From Niastella yeongjuensis (lineage in GTDB: Bacteria > Bacteroidota > Bacteroidia > Chitinophagales > Chitinophagaceae): 64,000 bases of DNA. Where the stretch lies: contig NZ_FOCZ01000011.1 in the NCBI RefSeq assembly GCF_900110245.1, positions 62,001-126,000 of the forward strand. The letters run 5' to 3'. The stretch's first letter is position 1, and each line of letters begins with the position of its first letter. Made by a program: the position numbers and the translations under genes. Below are positions 53,901-61,075 of the stretch, in pieces. The notes below the pieces were generated by a model. It did not search any database. It worked only from the letters and a program-made list of their open reading frames with translations, and had not been told where the DNA came from.

Positions 53901-54927
53901 GTAACGTATCAGTCAGCGGGTTTTGGATACTAAATAATAGCAGGATAGAGATGCTGCACAACAACAGCAGCAAGGGCAAGATAAAAACGTCGGGCTCTTT
54001 TTTGCGGAGCCATAAAATAATATGTGCCAGGAAGAAAGCCAGGATACAGCCTCCGACAATTAACCAATAAGAGGTAATGAATTCCTCCGGCGTTCTTACC
54101 AGCAGCACGCCGTCTTCTTTCATTTGTGCATAAGCAATGGGGCCTATCAACCTTACCTTATGAGGTTTACCGGTGAAGATAAAGGACCTGTCCTTCGATA
54201 AGCGGGCGCTTCCCTGGCGGGCGCCAAATTCAAAACCGGGTTTCAGCGGCAGCACACTATAACCAGAATCTGTAACCAGACCAGTAAAATGAAATTCACC
54301 ATTGTTATCGGTACGGGCATAAATTACATGATCGTAAAGAGAATCTTCATCGAGTGTGGCAATGTGTTCGCGCAATTGCACCAGCGTGCCGGGCATGGGT
54401 TGATCCTGGTACAGGATTTTTCCCTTTATTTCATGTGTTCCTGTTGATACATTGACTGCCGGGGGATACGCCGTCGGATTTTTTAATTCCTGCCGGTATA
54501 ACACCGAGTCAAAACCGAGGCGTTGGCGCGAAGCTTCCAACCGGCCCTGAAAATCTACCCCGCCATCGGGGGCTTTCCATTCAACGGGCGCCACTAAACT
54601 AAAGGCCCCTTTATTAATGCTACCCAGGTTATCAACCGGGCCTACGGTGATCAAACGCATGGATAATGAATCAACGAGTAAATCAACATCGCGGTCATCG
54701 GCAAAGAAGTTTCCGTTGGTAAGGATCTTTCGTAAGGTGTCTTTATTTAAACCCGCTTCGAGTTTAATGGCCCGGCCAGATCGCAATGCTTCATCGGCAC
54801 GGGTCAATGCGGGTGATAATGTAAAGAACAGTTTTACAAACAGCACGAGCATCAAAACAGCCGAACTGGCCAGCAGGACCCAACCCTCTGTTTTACGCTT
54901 ACTATATGAATCTTTTGGAATGTCCAT
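50908..54927 (-). CDS. RodA/FtsW (SEDS) glycosyltransferase fused to class B PBP transpeptidase
   Basis: 1339 residues. Parts in order: one helix (about 14-37); a periplasmic segment with an Ig-like/carboxypeptidase-regulatory domain (about 165-260: HEIKGKILYQDQPMPGTLVQ); about ten helices forming a SEDS domain (about 285-775) with FTFQPSEITKYLLL (QPSE 429-432), GDMGPAMV, PAAHTDMILPSIGEELGWLG (Asp 638) and GLLPLTGVTVPFLSYGKISL; then a transpeptidase (about 780-1339) with all three motifs: STAK 1048-1051, SSN 1106-1108, KSGT 1273-1276. Normally SEDS polymerase and class B PBP are separate partners (RodA-PBP2, FtsW-FtsI). Here one chain should both polymerise and cross-link peptidoglycan. Its neighbours are a kinase, phosphatase and two FHA proteins. 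Confidence 0.93.
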   Translation of the reverse strand: MDIPKDSYSKRKTEGWVLLASSAVLMLVLFVKLFFTLSPALTRADEALRSGRAIKLEAGLNKDTLRKILTNGNFFADDRDVDLLVDSLSMRLITVGPVDNLGSINKGAFSLVAPVEWKAPDGGVDFQGRLEASRQRLGFDSVLYRQELKNPTAYPPAVNVSTGTHEIKGKILYQDQPMPGTLVQLREHIATLDEDSLYDHVIYARTDNNGEFHFTGLVTDSGYSVLPLKPGFEFGARQGSARLSKDRSFIFTGKPHKVRLIGPIAYAQMKEDGVLLVRTPEEFITSYWLIVGGCILAFFLAHIILWLRKKEPDVFILPLLLLLCSISILLLFSIQNPLTDTLHAAQALQGVIIGLAGFVVFALIDIRKLYTRWWFDALFNFKQKNVYGLRGWTWLVLAIGMALLTLLIGTGPEGSGVKVNIQLGGFTFQPSEITKYLLLLFLAGFFAANEENIRNLSDIRWRFLVSIGVLLGVGVVLALYLLMGDMGPAMVVCFTFLFFYSIARGNLLLTVLAGVVYCLLLNYVPGWLATAISFVAVLVTMIIQRQVKTVKWYGAFAALTDAPVIILLVIAAFAFGDQLPGIGDRLADRKAMWLSQWDNDVFGGDHLAHSYWTLASGGLTGQGPGRGFPNTMPAAHTDMILPSIGEELGWLGLVAVFLVFGILIHRSFLHARRAGQPFSFYLCAGIAIATGIQFLLIAGGSIGLLPLTGVTVPFLSYGKISLIVNLAAMGIVAGISSRPGLAIQTEHLRKYYDFVLGTGILFFLAGIATLMAKLYQVQVVHSKEILVKAARVINRNGLPIYSYNPRIDKLTRILAAGSIYDRNGLVIATSEPRVIKKNMSAYLEAGIDTTKLENLMQKRVVRFYPFEEDLFFWTGDYNTRLFWGQSNGYFAEARHLTSLRGYATSPERRDYVSTEYRPDKFTHPVQKTIKLVSYDYSPLVESLQSGIDTTNEAVRAIKHKDRDIHLTIDAALQKEIQDSLHKSNFKNDRIAVVVMDAGTGDLLASALNPLPNLQMPDLMLLPDRERNKLPKPVTDRDLGMTYATAPGSTAKILTGMAAFNKMGPAAAKVKYTDIYRPEIFRDNPTEQEPFIPKVNYVDMHEAIVNSSNIFFIRMANENSLEEQMAALYQATGMNIDQRGGYDYAPATNKIKQAEDLADWRKEVMNHDRRAYNNPKLMGTKNRYRSPFSGLAWGQSSLTSTPASMARMAGAIANNGVMMPTRYLLKEAGVGQPIATGVDIAGDTTYAGTLTRYMIDQSNQPGKQKIKNLVVAGKSGTPERVINGEIESDGWYVFFAPTPDHRSRTVTCIRIERGKGSSNAVLVANSITRVLEKRGYITSF

Positions 54928-55008
54928 TTAGTTTGTTAGGTTATGTTGCCTCGCAATATTAACATTATGAACCCACCCCTAGCCTCCCAGGAGGGGGATA
55001 AAAACGGC

Positions 55009-55037
55009 CATTGCCTATTGCCCATTGACTATTGCCT
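55009..55037. repeat. 7-bp tandem repeat across the kinase stop codon
   Basis: CCATTGC-CTATTGC-CCATTGA-CTATTGC; the kinase TAG lies inside it, so the last codons come from the repeat edge. Confidence 0.7.
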
Positions 55038-56804
55038 CGATCCCTTTACAATCAACTGATCAAAAGCTACCGTTTGTGCACCATCCACCCGCATGCCGAA
55101 ACAATTGCCATAGCCGCCGGTAAAGGGCAACACATTTTCTACTTTATCATTTATATAAAAGAAGATCGAGTTATTTCTTTTTTCAATACTGAGGGTATTC
55201 ATTTCACTGTTGGGATGAATGTTGGCAGTGTGTGTCCAGTTAATGATCGGCTGCCAGTCGCCATTGGTCATTGACCCAACAGAATAGTAACCATTGGAAG
55301 TGATGTAATATACATAATAGGCGTCGGTGTCGGTATTGCCGCAAAAGTTAATACCATAGGCTTCATCTGGTTCATTGCCCCATTGGGTAGCGCTGGCCGA
55401 CACACTGAAGTTGCGTTCTATATTCAGATCGAATTTTACGGTGGCGTGATAGGTTAAACTATCCGTGAGCCCCTTGATGATGTATTTACCATGCGAGAAT
55501 TTAAAAACACTGTTCTCATCTTTCCCGATCTCCCAAATGCTGTCCACATCATCGCTGAAGTCGTCGTAGTACATACCGTTCTGTAATGACACGCCTGCAT
55601 CGGTTTGCGGCGTGCCGGCATTGGCCACGGAACTGATCTCCGCTGGTGTTTCATGAACGGCCGGTGTGATCAGGGATTTATTATTATGGGCAGGAAGCGA
55701 TTTGCGGTTCACACTGGCTACTGCCACGGAATCAACAGGCAGCACTGCGGCGGCGTTGTCATCGCCCGGCTGAGGGTCTTCTTTATGCGGAAATACGGCC
55801 CACATACCCATCATAAACGCGCTGAACAACAATACACCCAGGATGGTGAACACGATCTCTTTCTTATTACCGGCAACGGCCGCAGGCACTTTGGTATTGG
55901 CCAATACCTGCGTTACCTTTTTTGTTTTGCCAACGCTGACTGGTTTTACGTACCGCGACTGTGCATTTTCCAACGCAGCTTTCTGTAACAACTGCCGTAC
56001 ATGTTCGGTATTGCTGAGGCGATGAACGGCCTGTTTGGCCAGCAGGCCATGTAACAATTGCAACAGGCTTGGAGGCGGAAACCGGTTATCGGGCAACACC
56101 ACTTCGGGAATGGGGCATTCAATTACCCGGTTGATGTGCCACAAAAGATCTTCATCATTATAATCGAACGGTACAGCACCTGTTAAACATTCATACAACA
56201 CCACGCCCAGGGAATAATAATCGGTAGGTGTGGAAACCGTGCGGGCATGACTGAACTGCTCAGGCGATGCATACTCATAGGTAAGCATGGAAGAACCGGT
56301 AACGGTATTGGTTTGTTCCCTGAGTTTGGCGATGCCAAAATCGGTTAATAGAAAATGCAGCTCGCCATTGGGCAGGCGGCGGTACATGATGTTCTCGGGT
56401 TTGATGTCGCGGTGTACGACGCCTTTGGCGTGAATGGCGTCGAGGGCATCGGTCATGTGTTGCGCCAGTTGTATTACCGTATCTACCTCCAGCGTGCCGC
56501 GGTCTTTTAATAACCGGCGCACATCGCCGCCCTCTATCAATTGCATAACGATATAGGGCAATTCGGCATCGAGGTGAACGTCTACTATTTTTACGATGTG
56601 GTCATGCTGAATGGACTTCATGATCTCCGATTCGCGTTGAAAACGGCGCAGTGTATCGGCATCGGTATTAAAGGCAAAGTGCTTGATGGCAACCAGGGCA
56701 CCCGAACCCAGGTGCCTTGCTTTCAGCACGCGGGCATTGCCCCTGCCGATCTCACCCAGGATCTCGTATCCTTTGAAGTATTCTTTAAAAATTGAAGTTG
56801 CCAT
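55029..56804 (-). CDS. Transmembrane Ser/Thr protein kinase with jelly-roll-like ectodomain
   Basis: 591 residues. Cytoplasmic Hanks-type kinase (1-290): Gly-loop GEIGRGNARV, Lys 41 (VAIKH), HRDIKPEN with Asp 133, DFG Asp 155, SPE 180-182 after the activation loop (TNTVTGSSMLTYEYAS, rich in Thr/Ser), so it should be active. Juxtamembrane linker, one helix (about 316-337), then a Pro/Asp-rich stalk and a beta-sandwich ectodomain (about 411-591: YYDDFSDDVDSIWEIGKDEN...VAFDQLIVKGSRQ) resembling DUF1080/LamG-type lectin folds. PknB-type cell-wall kinases instead carry PASTA repeats. Follows the PP2C gene by 3 bases, so the two are translationally close. Confidence 0.93.
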   Translation of the reverse strand: MATSIFKEYFKGYEILGEIGRGNARVLKARHLGSGALVAIKHFAFNTDADTLRRFQRESEIMKSIQHDHIVKIVDVHLDAELPYIVMQLIEGGDVRRLLKDRGTLEVDTVIQLAQHMTDALDAIHAKGVVHRDIKPENIMYRRLPNGELHFLLTDFGIAKLREQTNTVTGSSMLTYEYASPEQFSHARTVSTPTDYYSLGVVLYECLTGAVPFDYNDEDLLWHINRVIECPIPEVVLPDNRFPPPSLLQLLHGLLAKQAVHRLSNTEHVRQLLQKAALENAQSRYVKPVSVGKTKKVTQVLANTKVPAAVAGNKKEIVFTILGVLLFSAFMMGMWAVFPHKEDPQPGDDNAAAVLPVDSVAVASVNRKSLPAHNNKSLITPAVHETPAEISSVANAGTPQTDAGVSLQNGMYYDDFSDDVDSIWEIGKDENSVFKFSHGKYIIKGLTDSLTYHATVKFDLNIERNFSVSASATQWGNEPDEAYGINFCGNTDTDAYYVYYITSNGYYSVGSMTNGDWQPIINWTHTANIHPNSEMNTLSIEKRNNSIFFYINDKVENVLPFTGGYGNCFGMRVDGAQTVAFDQLIVKGSRQ

Positions 56805-56807
56805 AGT

Positions 56808-58259
56808 TTATTGCATCTCTGTGCTGACTACCTGTACAGAGAGACTTTTATTTGTAGTATCAGGTTTAACCTGGTTACTCACAGGATACTTAACGTTTTC
56901 AAAAAATGTATTCTCGAGCTTTACATGCACGGGAATACTTACTTTGATGCCAACTTCAAACCCTTTCATGCGCAGGTTTCTTATTACTAAGGTATCACCT
57001 GGTTTAGCTGTAGCTTTGTTAATTTCCACTGCTGCGAAATGATTAACTTTTTCTTTAGCCGGTAACAACAGGATGGTATTGCCAACACTATCGGCATAAC
57101 GCTGAACCGCTACAAGATTGGCAGTGGCCGACAACCGGAGGGTATCCGGTATTTGCACAGCACCCGGGCCGGAGGGCGCGGCATGCTGCCCACTGAAGAT
57201 AGTAGCTGGCATTTTCTTCATACTATCCTCTACCGAGTTTATCTGTTGCACATTGGCAGGCTGATCGGGTGTGGTGGCCGTTGTTTCATTGTTCCGCGAA
57301 AAAAAGAACCAGCTGCTTACTGCCAGCAGCACCATGACCGGTACGTTCCACTTCAACCATTTGTTACTGCTACCCGGTTTTTTAACAGGTGCTGGTTTAT
57401 CTTCCAGTTTGGCTGAAGGAACAGGCGGTGTAGTCTCTTTTGTATCAGCCTTTGTTTTAACAATCTTTTTTGCTTTTGCTCCATTGACTGGTTGTGTTGT
57501 TTGTTTGGCTTTATTGTTCTTTAACAGTACTACGGTGATGTTATCGTGGCCGCCCATTTCATTGGCCAGCGCAATGATATTATTGACCTTGGTATTTAAG
57601 GCGGCCGAAGTTGCCAGCACTTCGGCTATTTGTTTGGCGGTTACCATATCGGTCAGTCCGTCGCTGCATAACAGCAGGCCATCGCCCGGCAACAGTTCTT
57701 CTTTGCCGTACTGCATAAAGTCCTCATCATCGATGCGGTGAATGGCAGACCCCACTTCGCGCAGGATCTGATTGCGTTGCGGGTGGCTCATCGCTTCGCG
57801 CTCGGTGATCTCACCCGCGTCTTCGCGCAGGCCTACAAAAGAATGATCTTTTGTAAGCTTCTGCAGTTCGTCCTTGCGATAGCGGTACAGGCGGGTATCG
57901 CCCACATGCACAAAGTATACCACCCCGGCAGCAGCATCGGCCACGGCCGCCGTTAGTACACAACACATTTCCCCGTATTTGAGGTTTAGCATCCGCTCTT
58001 CGGTAATGCGGTTGTTGGCGAAGATCACGGCCTCGCGCAACATGGTGAGCGTATCGCCCTTGGGCGTAGTCATGTATTGATCAATAGAATCCCTGGCAAT
58101 AGCCGCCGCGCGTTTTCCACCTGCATACCCTCCTACTCCATCCACCACTACCAGCAAGGCCTTATCGGGCGACCATAACTGGCGGCAGGTGAAGGTATCT
58201 TCGTTGTCCGTTCGCCGCATGCCGGGATGCGTATTGCCACTAAGCGTAATAGTTTTCAT
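56808..58259 (-). CDS. PP2C-family Ser/Thr phosphatase with membrane anchor
   Basis: 483 residues from the ATG at 58259 (the frame opens at 58313). Catalytic domain (1-235) with metal-binding motifs intact: RRTDNEDTF, VVVDGVGGYAGG, FVHVGDTRLYRYRKDE, LLCSDGLTDMV and GGHDNITVVLL. Then a Lys/Thr/Pro-rich linker, one helix (about 300-320: WNVPVMVLLAVSSWFFF), and an extracytoplasmic tail (about 150 residues, partly beta). The layout matches PstP, the phosphatase partner of PknA/PknB. It reverses the kinase gene's phosphorylations; both lie in one transcription unit. Confidence 0.93.
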   Translation of the reverse strand: MKTITLSGNTHPGMRRTDNEDTFTCRQLWSPDKALLVVVDGVGGYAGGKRAAAIARDSIDQYMTTPKGDTLTMLREAVIFANNRITEERMLNLKYGEMCCVLTAAVADAAAGVVYFVHVGDTRLYRYRKDELQKLTKDHSFVGLREDAGEITEREAMSHPQRNQILREVGSAIHRIDDEDFMQYGKEELLPGDGLLLCSDGLTDMVTAKQIAEVLATSAALNTKVNNIIALANEMGGHDNITVVLLKNNKAKQTTQPVNGAKAKKIVKTKADTKETTPPVPSAKLEDKPAPVKKPGSSNKWLKWNVPVMVLLAVSSWFFFSRNNETTATTPDQPANVQQINSVEDSMKKMPATIFSGQHAAPSGPGAVQIPDTLRLSATANLVAVQRYADSVGNTILLLPAKEKVNHFAAVEINKATAKPGDTLVIRNLRMKGFEVGIKVSIPVHVKLENTFFENVKYPVSNQVKPDTTNKSLSVQVVSTEMQ

Positions 58260-58351
58260 ATTATCGTGGCAGGTTTTTAAAATGCCGTAACAATAAAATA
58301 AGCACAAACACAAATAATGCTATGGATGAGATGGTGTTGATCATAGATGGT

Positions 58352-59338
58352 TTAAAGCTGTTTAAGCGTAAGCGTTACCATGCCGTTTAACAGCACCTGG
58401 TTTTTGTCGTTCAAATCGAACCAGCGTGGCTCACCGGCTTCACTTTTTGCGATCACCGTTTCATTTACCCGCGTTTCATTGTTGCTGAAAGAAGCGATCT
58501 GGAACGACTGCTGCGCTTCATTCCATCGGATGCGGGCATGCGGGTTCGACACAAACGCCGATTCAATAAGCATGTAATTGCTGTAGCCCAGGTTCTCAGG
58601 CTCCTTGCGGGCAATTACAATCTCCGTATCCTTCATAATGTACACTACTTCTTTACTTGTATCGGCCATGTAACATTCAATGCGTGCCAGTCCGGCATCG
58701 GCATTGCGGGCTGTTTTCTGCACCGTATTATTCGTAACCGCTACATTGCTTACATTCAGTTCGGGATTAAACTTCACGGTGAAGGTGCCATTCTCGGCAA
58801 AATGTAAATGACGCAACACATCGAGGTTGATGTCCATTTTGTCGAACACATTGGTAGCTTTTGATTTCATGGTCACTTTCGCCGTATTGTGGCGATCGTT
58901 GCTACCGCTGCCAGCTGGTTTTAACCCCGTGAGCATACCGATCACGCGCACATCTTCTATCGAGATCTTTTCCTGGTTGAAATCGGTACCGGGTGCAAAC
59001 CGGAAATGCCAGTGAAACGACACCGGCGACAGTTCATCGTAATTCTTTCTATAGCGTTTCAGATTATTATAGAATGCTTTCAGTGCTTCTTTGACTATGA
59101 TGGGGAGGGAGGGTAACCGTTCTTCGTACACTTCAGGGTGCAGGATGATGAGGTAGTGCATGTTAAACAACAAGCTTTTGCCAACCGATTCGCGTTTACA
59201 CGAATTATCAAAACAATCCAGCAATTCCTTTAAGATAACGTTGTTGGTAACCGGACCATTGGCGGGACGATGGTCATTGCTTTCCGGTAGTATTATTGAT
59301 TTGAGGGCCGCAAAAAAATCTCCTGATTTTTTCTTCAT
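58352..59338 (-). CDS. FHA-like protein (first gene of the cluster), divergent phosphopeptide site
   Basis: 328 residues from the ATG at 59338 (the frame opens at 59401). N-terminal ~200 residues form a domain of unknown type (NNVILKELLDCFDNSCKRES, VSFHWHFRFAPGTDFNQEKI); this and the other FHA protein share the plan 'unknown N-domain + C-terminal FHA'. The C-terminal ~100 residues look like an FHA fold: EIVIARKEPENLGYS, FVSNPHARIRWNE, NNETRVNETVI, FDLNDKNQVLL. In place of the usual GRS and SRxH, here IAR and SNPH are found, so phosphothreonine binding may be weakened. 92 bases before the PP2C gene. FHA call moderately sure. Confidence 0.7.
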   Translation of the reverse strand: MKKKSGDFFAALKSIILPESNDHRPANGPVTNNVILKELLDCFDNSCKRESVGKSLLFNMHYLIILHPEVYEERLPSLPIIVKEALKAFYNNLKRYRKNYDELSPVSFHWHFRFAPGTDFNQEKISIEDVRVIGMLTGLKPAGSGSNDRHNTAKVTMKSKATNVFDKMDINLDVLRHLHFAENGTFTVKFNPELNVSNVAVTNNTVQKTARNADAGLARIECYMADTSKEVVYIMKDTEIVIARKEPENLGYSNYMLIESAFVSNPHARIRWNEAQQSFQIASFSNNETRVNETVIAKSEAGEPRWFDLNDKNQVLLNGMVTLTLKQL

Positions 59339-59505
59339 GGGATTCCCTGTTTTTACACGGTTATTATGCGAACTAAAAGTAATGGATTTGAGCGTGTGCA
59401 CTTTGTAAAGAAAATATAATGTTTGGTATTGTCTTTGTTATGGAAAAAAGCTTGCCAGAAATATTTAACTTTTTGGGTGAGTGGGTTTAACGTTGTTTTA
59501 AGGAA

Positions 59506-59602
59506 AGGGCAGAGGGCAAAGGGCAGAGGGCAAAGGGCAAAGGGCAGAGGGCAGAGGGCAGAGAAGAAAGGCAGTAGGCAGTAGGCAATGGGCAATGGGA
59601 AA
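59506..59602. repeat. 7-bp tandem repeats (GGGCAGA, GGGCAAA, then GGCAGTA/GGCAATG)
   Basis: About thirteen heptamers. An inverted partner lies at 59811-59839 and the hairpin at 59672-59720 is between the two. Confidence 0.75.
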
Positions 59603-59671
59603 GGCAGAGGATAGAGATGGTTGATGATGTTGACAGAGTTGATAGAGGGATAAGTTTAGAGCTTCTTACTA

Positions 59672-59720
59672 TATAAAGGAAAAGCCTTAAGGTCACTAAC
59701 CTCAAGGCTTTTCCTTTATA
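59672..59720 (-). terminator. Long hairpin, likely two-way terminator
   Basis: TATAAAGGAAAAGCCTT (59672-59688) and AAGGCTTTTCCTTTATA (59704-59720) are perfect 17-bp arms with a 15-base loop that adds AGGT/ACCT pairing. It stands beyond the stop of the minus-strand SMP-30-like gene and ahead of the FHA cluster. Confidence 0.8.
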
Positions 59721-59810
59721 ATATGTTATAGCGTTAGTGGCGTTGCCGCTCAGCTATGTATTTGCTTACAGCTTATGGCTTATAGCTTTAAGCTGTATTC
59801 GGCTGTTCAT

Positions 59811-59839
59811 CTCTGCCCTCTGCCCTCTGCCTTCTGCCC
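59811..59839. repeat. 7-bp tandem repeat touching the SMP-30-like stop codon
   Basis: CTCTGCC-CTCTGCC-CTCTGCC-TTCTGCC-C; on the minus strand the TAA is followed directly by GGGCAGA-AGGCAGA. Confidence 0.75.
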
Positions 59840-60700
59840 TTAGAGTTGTTGAATCACCAACTTCCCTTCTACCAACACAGGAATATAGATCTTCTTCTCA
59901 CTGGCGTTCAGGTAAAAATCGGCGGGGCCATTGATTACGGGCCAGTCGAGTTTGGTAGCTTGTTTGGTTTTAAGATCAACCTTTTCTACAAAACCTGCGG
60001 GATGGTCCATAGCGCCCCAGTCGGATACAACAAGGGTATGATCATCGAGCAGGGCCAGTCCGTCAAAAGCGCCTTGCACGTCGCATAATTTTTCATACAC
60101 AGGCACTTTGGTTTTCCAGGAGATCACGCCGAGCTCACCGCCTTTCATATTCTGAAAATCAAAACTGCAGGTATACAGGCGTTTGGTTGCCTGATCATAA
60201 GTGATGCCATTGGCGCCTTTTAAATCAGCAACAACGCGCACATTGCCGGTTCTTATATTTACTTCTGCGATCTTGCCTACATCGGTACACGAAGCATACA
60301 AAGTGAAATCATCTCTTGTAGTGAGGTCGTTCACAAAATTAGAGCCGGTAACAGGCGACAGGTTGATCTCCGCCAGTTGTTTACCCGTAGCCATTTCTAT
60401 ACCAATGATGCGATCGATATCGGCTACATACAACATACCCATGATAATAGCCGTTCCTTTAGGGGCATTCAGTTTAGAGATATTTAATTTGTGTTCGATC
60501 ACTTTACCATCGAGCGATAATTTACTGATATAACCATCCCCATCCTTTGCTCCCGGATCCATGGCTTTACCAATATTGGTTACATATAGAAATTTACCAT
60601 CGGAGATTACGCTTTCGGGGTGCGACAAAGCCAGGCTATCCTGCGCCATGGTGTTAATAACCAACACCATGCCTGTCAATAATGTGATTAATGATTTCAT
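59840..60700 (-). CDS. Secreted SMP-30/gluconolactonase-like beta-propeller protein
   Basis: 286 residues. Signal peptide (LLTGMVLVINTMAQ), then repeated propeller blades: PESVISDGKFLYVTNIGKAM, GMLYVADIDRIIGIEMATGK, NGITYDQATKRLYTCSFDF, FDGLALLDDHTLVVSDWG. Ca-site-like acidic residues are in place (YVADIDR, VVSDWG). Six-bladed SMP-30/LRE type is most likely; a lactonase activity is not certain. Single gene. Confidence 0.8.
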   Translation of the reverse strand: MKSLITLLTGMVLVINTMAQDSLALSHPESVISDGKFLYVTNIGKAMDPGAKDGDGYISKLSLDGKVIEHKLNISKLNAPKGTAIIMGMLYVADIDRIIGIEMATGKQLAEINLSPVTGSNFVNDLTTRDDFTLYASCTDVGKIAEVNIRTGNVRVVADLKGANGITYDQATKRLYTCSFDFQNMKGGELGVISWKTKVPVYEKLCDVQGAFDGLALLDDHTLVVSDWGAMDHPAGFVEKVDLKTKQATKLDWPVINGPADFYLNASEKKIYIPVLVEGKLVIQQL

Positions 60701-60780
60701 CTGATTTTATTTAAGACCGCTAAGATATTTTATACGGACCTGCCTATAATAACGGGAAAAGCTCATTTTATTGCCTATTT

Positions 60781-60877
60781 AGGGCAGAAGGCAAAGGGCA
60801 GAGGGCAGAAGGCAAAGGGCAGAGGGCAGAGGTGAAAGGCAGTGGGCAGTGGGCAGTGGGCAGTAGGCAATGGGGAA
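60781..60877. repeat. 7-bp tandem repeats (GGGCAGA/AGGCAAA, then GGCAGTG)
   Basis: About thirteen heptamers in perfect phase (60782 onwards), then a switch to GGCAGTG and GGCAATG. An inverted partner lies at 61044-61073. Confidence 0.8.
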
Positions 60878-60887
60878 CAGCCGAAGG

Positions 60888-60919
60888 CCCTCCACCGCCA
60901 AGGCTTCGGCAGGCGAAGC
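60888..60919. repeat. Palindromic repeat (same family as the S41 insertion)
   Basis: CCCTCCACCGCCAAGGCTTC then GGCAGGCGAAGC. Between this copy and the S41 copy only about three bases of thirty differ. Confidence 0.75.
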
Positions 60920-61043
60920 AATCAATGTCATTTGATTAGCCTGGGATACAACACAAGGAATAATATTAACAGTATAAACCCACCCCCCTGCCTCCCGCAA
61001 AGCGGGAGGATCTCTTAAAACGAAGCAAACGTGTATTAAATTT
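60920..61043. other. Rest of the SMP-30/AraC intergenic region
   Basis: Contains one more short hairpin, CTCCCGC-AAA-GCGGGAG (60987-61003). No gene. Confidence 0.5.
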
Positions 61044-61073
61044 CTGCCCTTTGCCTTCTGCCCTCTGCCCTTC
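61044..61073. repeat. 7-bp tandem repeat after the AraC stop codon
   Basis: TCTGCCC-TTTGCCT-TCTGCCC-TCTGCCC; on the minus strand it follows the TAA by a few bases. Confidence 0.75.
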
Positions 61074-61075
61074 AT

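Noticed and set aside
59506-61073. GGGCAGA series as a CRISPR array or VNTR in a gene
   Set aside because: The units are 7 bases without spacers, no cas genes are present, and the copies lie outside coding regions.
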